From assembly GCA_002842465.1 (NCBI GenBank), contig PHDA01000006.1, forward strand, positions 1 to 64,000: DNA of 64,000 bases, given 5' to 3'. This DNA is from Bacteroidetes bacterium HGW-Bacteroidetes-7 (GTDB lineage Bacteria; Bacteroidota; Bacteroidia; Bacteroidales; UBA932). The notes below the pieces were generated by a model, which was not told the origin of the DNA, ran no database searches, and saw nothing but the letters and a program-made list of their open reading frames with translations. Shown here one piece after another: positions 27,882 to 37,132 of the stretch. Made by a program: the position numbers and the translations under genes. Each line of letters starts with the position of its first letter. Position 1 is the first letter of the stretch.

Positions 27882-28049
27882 TTATTTAGAAAAATATTTA
27901 AATCCGTTATATGCCTCATCAATTATAAAACGCCATCGGACAATAATACCTATTATGACAATCAATAATATAACAATAAAACCCCTGGTCACAGGAGTGA
28001 ATTCATTCCATTTTATGAGCAAACTGTTAAATCTGGTTTTAATGGTCAT
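27882..28049 (-). CDS. Small single-TM protein, hypothetical
   Basis: 55 aa from MTIKTRF; TM GFIVILLIVIIGIIV; start abuts the stop of the upstream gene at 28051. Confidence 0.5.
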   Translation of the reverse strand: MTIKTRFNSLLIKWNEFTPVTRGFIVILLIVIIGIIVRWRFIIDEAYNGFKYFSK

Positions 28050-28050
28050 T

Positions 28051-30114
28051 TTAATTCTTGATTTGTTTTTCAATACGTATTCTTGCATCTACGGCAATAA
28101 CCTGCTTGGAGTTTCCAAGAAGAGGATTGAGGTCCATTTCAAAGATTTCAGGTGCAAAATTACATAATGCAGAGACTCTTCTTATCGCTTCACTAAAGAG
28201 GAACTCATTAACGCCCTCCTGGCCTCTGCTCCCTTTTATCAGTGAATAGCTTTTTAAATTCTGAATCATCTCAGATGCCTCTTGTTTTGAAACCGGGTTT
28301 AGCGAAGTGTTTACATCTCCCAATGCTTCAACGAAAATACCTCCTAGACCACACATTATAAGATGTCCGAATTTATCCTCTCTTTTGGCGCCTATGAAAA
28401 TCTGTGTTCCGGAAAGCATCGGCTGAATAAGAACAGCAGTTGTCTCGTCAATTTTCATCATCCTGTTAAATTCAATAACAAGTGTCTCTTCATCTGTTAC
28501 ATCCAGCACAACTCCTCCCACATCGGATTTATGAACAGGACCGACTACCTTCATAACCAAAGGATATCCAATCTCCTTAGCTCCTTTTCTAAGTTCGCTT
28601 TCAGTTTTAACCACTATCTCTTTTGCACGAGAAATACCTGCAGCATCAAGTAATATCTGAACATCCTCAGGATTTAGGTATCCATCGGAGGCGTTATCGA
28701 TAACAGATTTAATCATTTTTGTGTCAACAGGAGGGAGGTCAAATTTGTCCGGATTGGCCTTCTGGTTTAAAACCTTGGCAAGAGCCGAGCCAAAAGCAAC
28801 CTCATCAGGGAAAGAGATACCTCCTTTATTCTGGAAATGTTCTATTTCATCTTTAACATTTACCACCGAAGGCATAATGGGGTAAATTGGCTTTTTTGAA
28901 CTTTTAATTTTGTCTAACAGAACATCGTAAACATCATACACAGTTGTAAGGCCTGGAGATCCAAAAATTACAGCCATTGAGTCCACATCAAAATCTTTTT
29001 CACAGGCATCAATGATATCAGAGAGTTGAGCCGCTGTACCGGTAGCTAGAAAGTCCACCGGATTTGAGACAGATGATCCCGGGAATAGCTTCGAAAGCAG
29101 TACATCAGCTTTTGGTCCTGAAATTTCAGGAATTTCAATTCCGCCGGCTGAGAGCACATCTGTAAGCATAACAGCAGGTCCGCCGGCATGTGTAATTATT
29201 GCTATCTTCTTCCCCTGTGGTTTAGGGTACATCAGAACTGAAGCAACTGTTACAAGTTCGGTTCTGCTGAAGCATCTGATAATGCCAGCCTTACTGAATA
29301 GTGCCGAAACTGCTTTATCGGGGCTTGCAAGAGCACCTGTATGAGATGATGCTGCCCTGCTGCCTGCCTCACTGTAACCAGATTTGACTGCAGCAATTTT
29401 AGCCCCCTTTTTAATAAGTGACTGTGAATGTTTAAGCAGCTTCTCAGGTTTGTTAATGCTTTCAATATATAATAGCTTAACAGGAGAGCTTTTCCCATGG
29501 ATATATGTATTATCAAGATATTCAAGAATATCTTCCACTCCAAGTTGAGCGCTGTTACCTACAGAGAAAACAGAAGAAAATGTAAGACCAAGTTCAATAG
29601 AGGCTTCGATAATAAATACTGCTGTAGCTCCTGAACCGGAGATAATATCAGCACCCATTGGGTTTAATCTCGGAATAGGCTTTGTAAAAACACCTGAGTA
29701 GCCAGGGGTCAGAACGCCTATGCAATTTGGACCGATAAGAGATGCTCCTGCTTTGTTTACAATCTTTACAATCTCCATCTCCAGCAGTGCTCCTTCACTA
29801 CTCGACTCATGAAAACCAGAGGAGTAAATTATTATGGCTTTACACGCCTTTTTATTGCAAAGAGTCTTAACTGCAGAAACACACATCGAAGCCGGAATCG
29901 CCAGAATTGCAAGATCAACCTGCGGGAGTTCATCAACTGTCGAATAACTTACAACTCCCTGAACGTTTTCAGATTTTGGATTAACAACATATAAATTTCC
30001 TGAAAACTTAGTCTCTATTAGGTTTTTAAGCACGTTACCACCTGGTTTGTGCGTATCTTCAGAACCTCCGACTACTACTATGCTTCTGGGAGAGATAAGC
30101 TCTTTTGTGATCAT
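28051..30114 (-). CDS. Acetate/acyl-CoA ligase (ADP-forming), fused alpha-beta
   Basis: CoA-binding domain (VVVGGSEDTHKPGGNVLKNL), phospho-His region (KSGYSEAGSRAASSHTGALASPD), ATP-grasp (GYPLVMKVVGPVHKSDVGGVVLDV). Confidence 0.93.
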   Translation of the reverse strand: MITKELISPRSIVVVGGSEDTHKPGGNVLKNLIETKFSGNLYVVNPKSENVQGVVSYSTVDELPQVDLAILAIPASMCVSAVKTLCNKKACKAIIIYSSGFHESSSEGALLEMEIVKIVNKAGASLIGPNCIGVLTPGYSGVFTKPIPRLNPMGADIISGSGATAVFIIEASIELGLTFSSVFSVGNSAQLGVEDILEYLDNTYIHGKSSPVKLLYIESINKPEKLLKHSQSLIKKGAKIAAVKSGYSEAGSRAASSHTGALASPDKAVSALFSKAGIIRCFSRTELVTVASVLMYPKPQGKKIAIITHAGGPAVMLTDVLSAGGIEIPEISGPKADVLLSKLFPGSSVSNPVDFLATGTAAQLSDIIDACEKDFDVDSMAVIFGSPGLTTVYDVYDVLLDKIKSSKKPIYPIMPSVVNVKDEIEHFQNKGGISFPDEVAFGSALAKVLNQKANPDKFDLPPVDTKMIKSVIDNASDGYLNPEDVQILLDAAGISRAKEIVVKTESELRKGAKEIGYPLVMKVVGPVHKSDVGGVVLDVTDEETLVIEFNRMMKIDETTAVLIQPMLSGTQIFIGAKREDKFGHLIMCGLGGIFVEALGDVNTSLNPVSKQEASEMIQNLKSYSLIKGSRGQEGVNEFLFSEAIRRVSALCNFAPEIFEMDLNPLLGNSKQVIAVDARIRIEKQIKN

Positions 30115-30169
30115 ATTTTAAATTTTGATTGCAAAAATATAAAAAAGTAACTAAATTAAGCCATATTGC

Positions 30170-31804
30170 TTATAATATTTCAATAAAATTTGAAATTGGT
30201 TTATAACTGTTAATTGTTTTACTAAATATAAACCAAATTCGCTCTTTATCCAAATTAAAATATTTGTAATAATAATCTCTACTGTCACTTCGAAAAACAG
30301 GATTTATTATTATGTCACCAAATTTCCAGTTTTTTAGAAGTCTGCCAGGTCCTTTGTGATGAGAATAGCCACTTCTAATCCACTCTTTAACAATACAATC
30401 ATGTGAATTTTTGAAGTAATTCAAACAAAAATTCCATAATAGAAGTGCCCTTTTTTCGGCACCTGAGTTATAATCAAAGTTAGCATTATCATAAAATTCA
30501 ATTAACAGTTCAAGAAAATTCTCATTCTCACTGCACAATTTTACAAAACTCTCTTTCAAAATTTTGCCATTAAAGAATATATCTAAAATTTTTGATAAAG
30601 TATCTGCCTTTTTCAGTTCTTCAAATGAGGTATGACTTGTCTGAAGAACCTCATATGGAGGGAGAGGTGAATAGCAGATGTCATATTTAAAGGCCTCATC
30701 TCTTAATTTTGTTCCAGGTAGTAATTTTAAAGATTCGAGCTGAATCTCCTCCGGGTTTAATAATATCAATTCCCGGACATCGCGCTTCAGCCGATCGAAG
30801 GTATAAAAGGGAAGCCCTGAAATAAGATCTGTGTGGATTTCAAATGGTGTGTCTCGCACCAAAAACCTGAGACCTTCGAATGAAGAGTCTGCATCTCCCG
30901 ATCGATTACACTCTGAAATGACTTTATTGTCAAGGCTTTGCATGCCAGCCTCAATGTGCAAAAGATCTGGTGGCAGGCTCAAAAGAGAATCCTTAATTTC
31001 TTCATTTAGAAGAGATGGATGAATCTCCAAGTGAAATTTTATATCGGGAGAGTATTCGGCAAACAGATTTAGAAGAGAGATTGCCCGTTTTGAATTGGAA
31101 TTAAAGGTTCTGTCCAGAATTCTAACCTCTTTTACTCCTCTTTCCCTAACTTTATTTAACCTCTTCCTTAATAAAGAGACAGGAATATTGTCAATTTTTC
31201 TTCCGGTTCCACTTATACAGAAAGAGCATCTGTTAAAACATCCTCTGGAGGTCTCAATTTGAACGAATGGCCTTTCCCATTCAAAAAATGAAGAGCTTTC
31301 AGGCACTTCAACAGCAGAAAAATCACTAACCTCAGCAATGTCATTATCACAATAGTTTCCTTTTTTATCAATGTGGCAAAAACCCGGAAGAGTTCTCCAC
31401 TCATGATCATTGGAGAATTTCTCAATAAACAGAGGAAAAACCTCCTCGCCCTCACCCCTAAAAACCGCATCAATAAAGCTATTGCGTAACAAATATTCAT
31501 AGTTGTTACCCAGAAATTCAGGTCCTCCCAGAATTATTGAGGCATCTTTCAGGAGGGCTTTAGATCTTATCAGAAGAGAGTATAGGTAATTGTGGTTGAA
31601 AAGCCATGCGGTTGAGAGAATAAGATTTGGATTAAATTCAAAAATTTCTCCAATATATGATGAGATGTCCCTGTTAATTGTTCCGGATATGACCTTCCAC
31701 TCAATTTTTGACCTTTCGGATTCCCTTAACTGTGCATCAAGAGCGGGAATTGCGAGAGATGTGTGAGAATAGGAAGAGTTTATGTTTAACCAGAGAATTT
31801 TCAT
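30170..31804 (-). CDS. B12-binding domain-containing radical SAM protein, DUF4080-type
   Basis: Radical SAM motif CFNRCSFC; N-terminal B12-binding-like fold (LSTAWLFNHNYLYSLLI...ILGGPEF). Confidence 0.87.
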   Translation of the reverse strand: MKILWLNINSSYSHTSLAIPALDAQLRESERSKIEWKVISGTINRDISSYIGEIFEFNPNLILSTAWLFNHNYLYSLLIRSKALLKDASIILGGPEFLGNNYEYLLRNSFIDAVFRGEGEEVFPLFIEKFSNDHEWRTLPGFCHIDKKGNYCDNDIAEVSDFSAVEVPESSSFFEWERPFVQIETSRGCFNRCSFCISGTGRKIDNIPVSLLRKRLNKVRERGVKEVRILDRTFNSNSKRAISLLNLFAEYSPDIKFHLEIHPSLLNEEIKDSLLSLPPDLLHIEAGMQSLDNKVISECNRSGDADSSFEGLRFLVRDTPFEIHTDLISGLPFYTFDRLKRDVRELILLNPEEIQLESLKLLPGTKLRDEAFKYDICYSPLPPYEVLQTSHTSFEELKKADTLSKILDIFFNGKILKESFVKLCSENENFLELLIEFYDNANFDYNSGAEKRALLLWNFCLNYFKNSHDCIVKEWIRSGYSHHKGPGRLLKNWKFGDIIINPVFRSDSRDYYYKYFNLDKERIWFIFSKTINSYKPISNFIEIL

Positions 31805-31869
31805 TTTTATTGTAAAGTTACTTAATTATCCTACAGAGAGTTTTTTTTAAATATTGGCTCAAAAATGAT

Positions 31870-31877
31870 TATTTTTG
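31870..31877 (+). promoter_or_regulatory. Putative -7 element TATTTTTG upstream of the deaminase gene
   Basis: Matches TAnnTTTG, 19 nt before ATG 31896. Confidence 0.4.
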
Positions 31878-31895
31878 GAAAATTTTAAAAATTAA

Positions 31896-33152
31896 ATGAA
31901 GAAATCAATATTAATTAGAAATATAACACTAGACGATAAAGTCACAGACATTTTTATTAATGGTGATACAATCGAAAAGATTTCAGAGAGAATCGATGTT
32001 AATGCAGACAAGGTTATTGATGGTAAAAACAAGACAATCATACCAGGTTTTGTCAACATGCACACACATGCTGCAATGACATTGATGAGAGGCATTGGTG
32101 AAGATATGCTCTTAATGGATTGGTTATACAAGAAGATTTGGCCTACAGAAAAAAAACTGAATGATGAGATGGTTTACTGGGGTACAAAACTAGCTTGCCT
32201 TGAGATGTTAAAGACGGGTACAACTTGCTTTAACGACCAGTACTGGAGCCTTTCACATGCCGTGAAGGCAGTTTCGGAGATGGGACTTCGTTCTGTACAA
32301 CCTTTTGTGATTCTTGACCTTTTTGATAAGGAGCGTTGGAGTAAAATAAAGGAAGATTGTCAAAAAGCTTACGAAGAGTCTGCGGGATGGAATGAAATTA
32401 ATCGTTTTGCAATTGGTTTGCACTCACCATACAGCGTCTCTGAGGAGATGCTGGTTTGGGGAGCTGAGTTTGCAAAATCGAAGGGGTTACTCGTGCACAT
32501 TCATATCTCCGAAACCAAAGGAGAAAACGAAGATTCAATAGCCAAACATGGGCTTACGCCAACAAAATATCTTGACAGCCTGGGTGTTCTGGGGCCAAAT
32601 ACAATTGCAGCCCACTGTCTCTGGATTGATGATCAAGATATGGAGATACTTGCAAAAAGAGATGTTAAGGTTGTTCACAACATTAACTCCAATCTTAAAA
32701 TTGCATCGGGATATAAATTCAGATATAACGAATTTCGCGATGCCGGTGTGACTGTAACACTGGGAACTGACGGTTGTGCATCTTCTAACAACCTTGACAT
32801 GATTGAAACCATGAAGACAACTGCCCTTCTCCAAAAAGGGTGGAGAGGTGATCCAACAGCTATGCCTCTAAATGAACTTATGGATCTCACAACAAAAAAC
32901 GGAGGAATTGCTCTGGGGCTTAATACCGGAGTTATAAAAGAGGGGGCATTGGCAGACCTTACAATAATAGATACAGACTCTTATGCCTTTACACCAAATA
33001 TTAGTTTCTATGCAAATCTTATCTATTCTGCAAATAGTTCGTGCGTAGATACTGTGATTTGCAACGGTAAAGTATTGATGGAAAAAAGGTTAGTTGCAGG
33101 AGAACACGAGATACTAGATAATGTTAACAGACTTTATAAGAAGTTATTATAA
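31896..33152 (+). CDS. mtaD: Amidohydrolase, 5'-methylthioadenosine / S-adenosylhomocysteine (or 5'-deoxyadenosine) deaminase
   Basis: PGFVNMHTHAAMTLMRG, HIHISETKGE, GTDGCASSNNLDMIETMKTTALLQK; ATZ/TRZ-type deaminase signature. Confidence 0.88.
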   Translation: MKKSILIRNITLDDKVTDIFINGDTIEKISERIDVNADKVIDGKNKTIIPGFVNMHTHAAMTLMRGIGEDMLLMDWLYKKIWPTEKKLNDEMVYWGTKLACLEMLKTGTTCFNDQYWSLSHAVKAVSEMGLRSVQPFVILDLFDKERWSKIKEDCQKAYEESAGWNEINRFAIGLHSPYSVSEEMLVWGAEFAKSKGLLVHIHISETKGENEDSIAKHGLTPTKYLDSLGVLGPNTIAAHCLWIDDQDMEILAKRDVKVVHNINSNLKIASGYKFRYNEFRDAGVTVTLGTDGCASSNNLDMIETMKTTALLQKGWRGDPTAMPLNELMDLTTKNGGIALGLNTGVIKEGALADLTIIDTDSYAFTPNISFYANLIYSANSSCVDTVICNGKVLMEKRLVAGEHEILDNVNRLYKKLL

Positions 33153-33177
33153 CAGAAATTGATTAAATAACAGGGAT

Positions 33178-34005
33178 ATGGAATTAGATATTCTAAAAAG
33201 AATTGAAGAGGCTGCTCAATTTGTGAAATCAAAAATTGGCAGTAATAAACCATTTGCAGGAATAATCCTCGGCAGCGGTTTAGGAGAACTTGCAGAAATA
33301 ATTGAAAATAAAACGGTTATACCATACAGTCAGATACCCCACTTTGCCACATCTACTGCGGTTGGGCATAAAGGTAACCTGATTGCCGGCCTTTTGGGAG
33401 GCAAATTTGTAATTGCTATGCAGGGCAGATTTCACTATTATGAAGGGTACGGAATGGATCAGGTAACCCTTCCTGTTAGAGTTATGAAGGTGCTGGGAAT
33501 ATCTTATCTTTTTGTATCTAACGCGGCCGGAGGGGTAAATGAGAAATACAGGGTAGGGGATTTGATGATATTAAAAGACCACATTAACCTTATGCCAAAC
33601 CCGCTAATCGGAAAGAACCTTGATAATTTTGGGCCAAGATTTCCTGATATGACACGCCCTTACGATCTTAAATTGATTTCAAAGGCAGAAGAGATAGCGG
33701 CAAGTAACAATATTTTGGTTCACAAAGGGGTATATCTTGCCGGAACCGGACCAACTTATGAAACTCCTGCCGAATACTCATTTTTCAGAGCAATTGGAGC
33801 CGATGCAGTAGGAATGTCAACCGTTCCGGAGGTTATTATTGCAAGACATTCATCAATACCGGTTTTTGGTGTCTCTGTAATCACAAACGAAGCATTCAGC
33901 TTTGCCGAAGACTTTGTTAATGATGGAGATGATGTTGTAGATGCTGCAAACAAGGCAGCAGATAAAATGACTAAACTCTTTACTGAACTGATATCTGTAC
34001 TCTAA
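33178..34005 (+). CDS. Purine-nucleoside phosphorylase (possible methylthioinosine phosphorylase)
   Basis: [65 protein letters not shown]. Confidence 0.93.
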   Translation: MELDILKRIEEAAQFVKSKIGSNKPFAGIILGSGLGELAEIIENKTVIPYSQIPHFATSTAVGHKGNLIAGLLGGKFVIAMQGRFHYYEGYGMDQVTLPVRVMKVLGISYLFVSNAAGGVNEKYRVGDLMILKDHINLMPNPLIGKNLDNFGPRFPDMTRPYDLKLISKAEEIAASNNILVHKGVYLAGTGPTYETPAEYSFFRAIGADAVGMSTVPEVIIARHSSIPVFGVSVITNEAFSFAEDFVNDGDDVVDAANKAADKMTKLFTELISVL

Positions 34006-34665
34006 ATGGCCATAATTCCCGAAAGATACACCCAAGCTGCAAAACAACTTGCAACATTTTCGCATTTGCTTTATCAAAAAGGATTTGCAGATGCAAACGG
34101 GGGTAATCTCTCGGTTAAACCAGACGAAAACATCATTATTACAACACCCACACTTGAATCAAAAGGGACCCTTAAGTATGGAGATATGGTAATAACTGAC
34201 AATAATGGCAACCATTTGTATGGTTCAAAAAGAGCCTCATCTGAACTTACTTCTCACCTTGCAGTGTACAGAGCTAACCCAAAAGCAGGGGCAGTAATCC
34301 ATTCGCACCCTCCTTATGTTTGCTCCTATGTTTACACAAGGTGTACACCTCTCTTAGACTCAAGCCCCGAAACCCTAATATGGACAGGGGAGGTGTGTGA
34401 TATTCCTTTTATTATGCCCGGATCGCAAGAGTTAGCGGAAAAACTGCAACAAGAGTGTCAAAACAAACATGTTGTATTACTTAGAAATCATGGCCTTATT
34501 ACATGGGGCGGAAATTTAAGAGAGGCATGGTGGAGAACTGAAGTATTTGAACACCATTGTAAAATTTCACACCTAATACAAGTTAGGGGAGATAGTCAGG
34601 TTGCACTTGGAAAAGAGGCGGTAAAACGTTTGAATGAACTAAGAAAAGATTTTTTAAAAAAGTAG
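34006..34665 (+). CDS. Class II aldolase (fuculose-phosphate / 5-deoxyribulose-phosphate aldolase-like)
   Basis: Zinc-site residues (ASSELTSHLAVY, AVIHSHPPYVC, LLRNHGLITWG); GGNLSVK. Confidence 0.9.
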   Translation: MAIIPERYTQAAKQLATFSHLLYQKGFADANGGNLSVKPDENIIITTPTLESKGTLKYGDMVITDNNGNHLYGSKRASSELTSHLAVYRANPKAGAVIHSHPPYVCSYVYTRCTPLLDSSPETLIWTGEVCDIPFIMPGSQELAEKLQQECQNKHVVLLRNHGLITWGGNLREAWWRTEVFEHHCKISHLIQVRGDSQVALGKEAVKRLNELRKDFLKK

Positions 34666-34669
34666 TTCA

Positions 34670-35725
34670 ATGGTTGAAAATCTTTTTGAATACGATTCAG
34701 TTTCGTTATGCGATAACGGAGAGGGGTTAAAAATTCTTGATCAGACAAAGTTGCCTAATGAAGAGGTTTTTATCATTTTGCAAAACGAAGAGGACTTCAC
34801 AGATGCAATTTGCTCTCTTAAGGTTAGAGGTGCCCCTGCAATAGGAATAGCAGCAGCATACGCTCTGTTTGTGCTAATGAATAATTCCGGGATAATGAGG
34901 GTTCCCGATTATAGCGCTGAATTCTCAAGAATTAAAAATTTGCTTTTAAATACAAGGCCCACAGCAGTAAATCTTTCTTATTCCCTTAACAGGATGGAGT
35001 TTAGATATAACGAGTGTTTGAAGGACAAGAGCATTACAACAGAGCTGATAAACCAGAAACTGAGAGCAGAGGCAGAGTTAATCAAAAAAGAAGACATTTG
35101 TTCAAATCTTGAGATTGCCAAAAATGCCATAACCCTCTTAAAGCCATCAATGTCAATTCTTACTCACTGCAATGCGGGTCACCTTGCAGTTTCGCGACAT
35201 GGTACTGCGCTTGCTCCTATATATCTTGCAAAATCAAAAGGTTGGAATATTAAAGTTTACGCATGCGAAACCAGACCTTTACTGCAGGGTGCGAGACTAA
35301 CCTCATTTGAGTTAAAGAGAGCAGGAGTTGACGTTACACTTCTATGTGATAATATGGTCAGTTCGCTTATGTCAGAAGGTAAAATTGATGCTGTAATTAC
35401 CGGTTGTGACAGGATAGCACGAAATGGAGACACTGCAAATAAAATAGGCACATCTTCTATTGCTGTTCTAGCTGCATATTATAAAATTCCATTTTATGTT
35501 GCAGGTCCTTCAACAACAATCGATCATTATTCACTTACCGGCGATAGTTTTGTAATTGAACAACGCTCACCTGATGAAGTAACTGAAATGTGGTATTCTA
35601 AGAGGATGGCACCAAAGGACATAAGTGTCTATAACCCTGCTTTTGATGTGACAAAATCACAACTTATTAGTGCCATAATAACAGAAAAGGGCATTTTTAG
35701 ATATCCTTATAATTTTGAAATTTAG
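34670..35725 (+). CDS. mtnA: S-methyl-5-thioribose-1-phosphate isomerase
   Basis: KVRGAPAIGIAAAYAL, catalytic Cys in LTHCNAGHLA, catalytic Asp in ITGCDRIARNGDTANKIGT. Confidence 0.93.
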   Translation: MVENLFEYDSVSLCDNGEGLKILDQTKLPNEEVFIILQNEEDFTDAICSLKVRGAPAIGIAAAYALFVLMNNSGIMRVPDYSAEFSRIKNLLLNTRPTAVNLSYSLNRMEFRYNECLKDKSITTELINQKLRAEAELIKKEDICSNLEIAKNAITLLKPSMSILTHCNAGHLAVSRHGTALAPIYLAKSKGWNIKVYACETRPLLQGARLTSFELKRAGVDVTLLCDNMVSSLMSEGKIDAVITGCDRIARNGDTANKIGTSSIAVLAAYYKIPFYVAGPSTTIDHYSLTGDSFVIEQRSPDEVTEMWYSKRMAPKDISVYNPAFDVTKSQLISAIITEKGIFRYPYNFEI

Positions 35726-35729
35726 TTTT

Positions 35730-36341
35730 ATGATAAAAAATATAGTATTTGATCTTGGAGGTGTTCTTGTTCCCCTTAACAGGCAGGAATGTGAGGCGGC
35801 ATTTGGAAATATTGGTTTTAACGATTTCGGTAAAATCTTAAATGAGTACGTTCAGGGAGGGTTTTTTCTCGACTATGAAAAGGGAACTATAACAACAGGT
35901 GAATTCAGAGACATCTTAAGGGGTTATATCGATAATAAAGTAACAAATCATCAGATAGATACAGCAATGGGATCATTTCTCGAAATAATACCTGATGACA
36001 AACTAGAACTACTCATATCACTTAAGAGTAGATTCAAATTGTATATGCTAAGCAACACAAATGAAATTGCTATGAATATTGTCAAACCTTTCTTCAACAA
36101 AGGCAATCTGACAATTAGTGATTATTTTGATAAGCTTTTTCTCTCTTACGAGATGAAAATGGCCAAACCAGACAGTGAAATATTTATTAAAATGGCAGCT
36201 GATGCCTCTCTTGAGGCTTCAGAAACCCTCTTTATTGACGATTCTCCGGCAAATATTCAAACAGCCCGGGAGTTAGGCTTCAAAACACTGCTCTTTAACC
36301 GCGATATGGATTTAAAAACTGAGGTTGAGAAATTGATATGA
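35730..36341 (+). CDS. HAD family phosphatase
   Basis: VFDLGGVLV, LSNTNE, KPDSEIF, FIDDSPANIQTARELG; start ATG 35730. Confidence 0.88.
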   Translation: MIKNIVFDLGGVLVPLNRQECEAAFGNIGFNDFGKILNEYVQGGFFLDYEKGTITTGEFRDILRGYIDNKVTNHQIDTAMGSFLEIIPDDKLELLISLKSRFKLYMLSNTNEIAMNIVKPFFNKGNLTISDYFDKLFLSYEMKMAKPDSEIFIKMAADASLEASETLFIDDSPANIQTARELGFKTLLFNRDMDLKTEVEKLI

Positions 36342-37132
36342 TAAGATTTATTAGCCTAGCAAGCGGAAGCAGTGGCAATTGTTATTACATTGGAGATGAA
36401 TTTGCCTCTGTTTTAATTGATGCCGGACTAGGACCCAGAACGATAAAGAAGAGATTAGCAGAATATTCAATATCAATTGATTCCATTGATCTTATACTGG
36501 TTACTCATGACCATTCAGACCACGTAAGACATCTTAAAGCAATTGTAGAAAGGTATAACAAGCCCTTTATCTCTACCGCTCCCATAATAAAATCATTAAG
36601 CACACATCCGGTAACTAAGGGTATTAAAAATGGTTTTATCAAAGAGATTGAAAAAGAGGTTCCTTTTTCTTTCAAAGAGATAAATATTACAGCATTCGAA
36701 GTATTTCATGATGCTACCGAAACATTAGGTTATCACATTGATTTTAAAGGGGAAAAATTTACGTTTGTCACCGACATTGGCAGAATAACCCAAAAAGTAA
36801 TTGATTTTTGTAAACTATCACACAATCTAATCATAGAGTCAAATTACGACTGCACGATGCTCGAAAAAGGAGGATATCCACTAATGCTTATTAACCGAAT
36901 AAAAGGGGGCAGAGGTCATCTAAGTAACAAAGAGACAGCCGGAGCACTAAAGCAGATTTATAATCCTGCAATTAAAAACATATATCTGTGCCATCTTAGC
37001 GAAAATAACAACACCCCAAATCTTGCTTACGATGAATCATTCAAATCGCTTTGCGAGATTGGAGTGTCGGTAGGTAAAGATCTCTCATTGGAGTGTCTTC
37101 CCAGGAGAGATCATATCTGTTACTTAGTCTGA
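36338..37132 (+). CDS. MBL-fold metallo-hydrolase (YycJ/WalJ-like)
   Basis: LASGSSGNCYYI, THDHSDHV, TDIGRI, HLS. Confidence 0.9.
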   Translation: MIRFISLASGSSGNCYYIGDEFASVLIDAGLGPRTIKKRLAEYSISIDSIDLILVTHDHSDHVRHLKAIVERYNKPFISTAPIIKSLSTHPVTKGIKNGFIKEIEKEVPFSFKEINITAFEVFHDATETLGYHIDFKGEKFTFVTDIGRITQKVIDFCKLSHNLIIESNYDCTMLEKGGYPLMLINRIKGGRGHLSNKETAGALKQIYNPAIKNIYLCHLSENNNTPNLAYDESFKSLCEIGVSVGKDLSLECLPRRDHICYLV

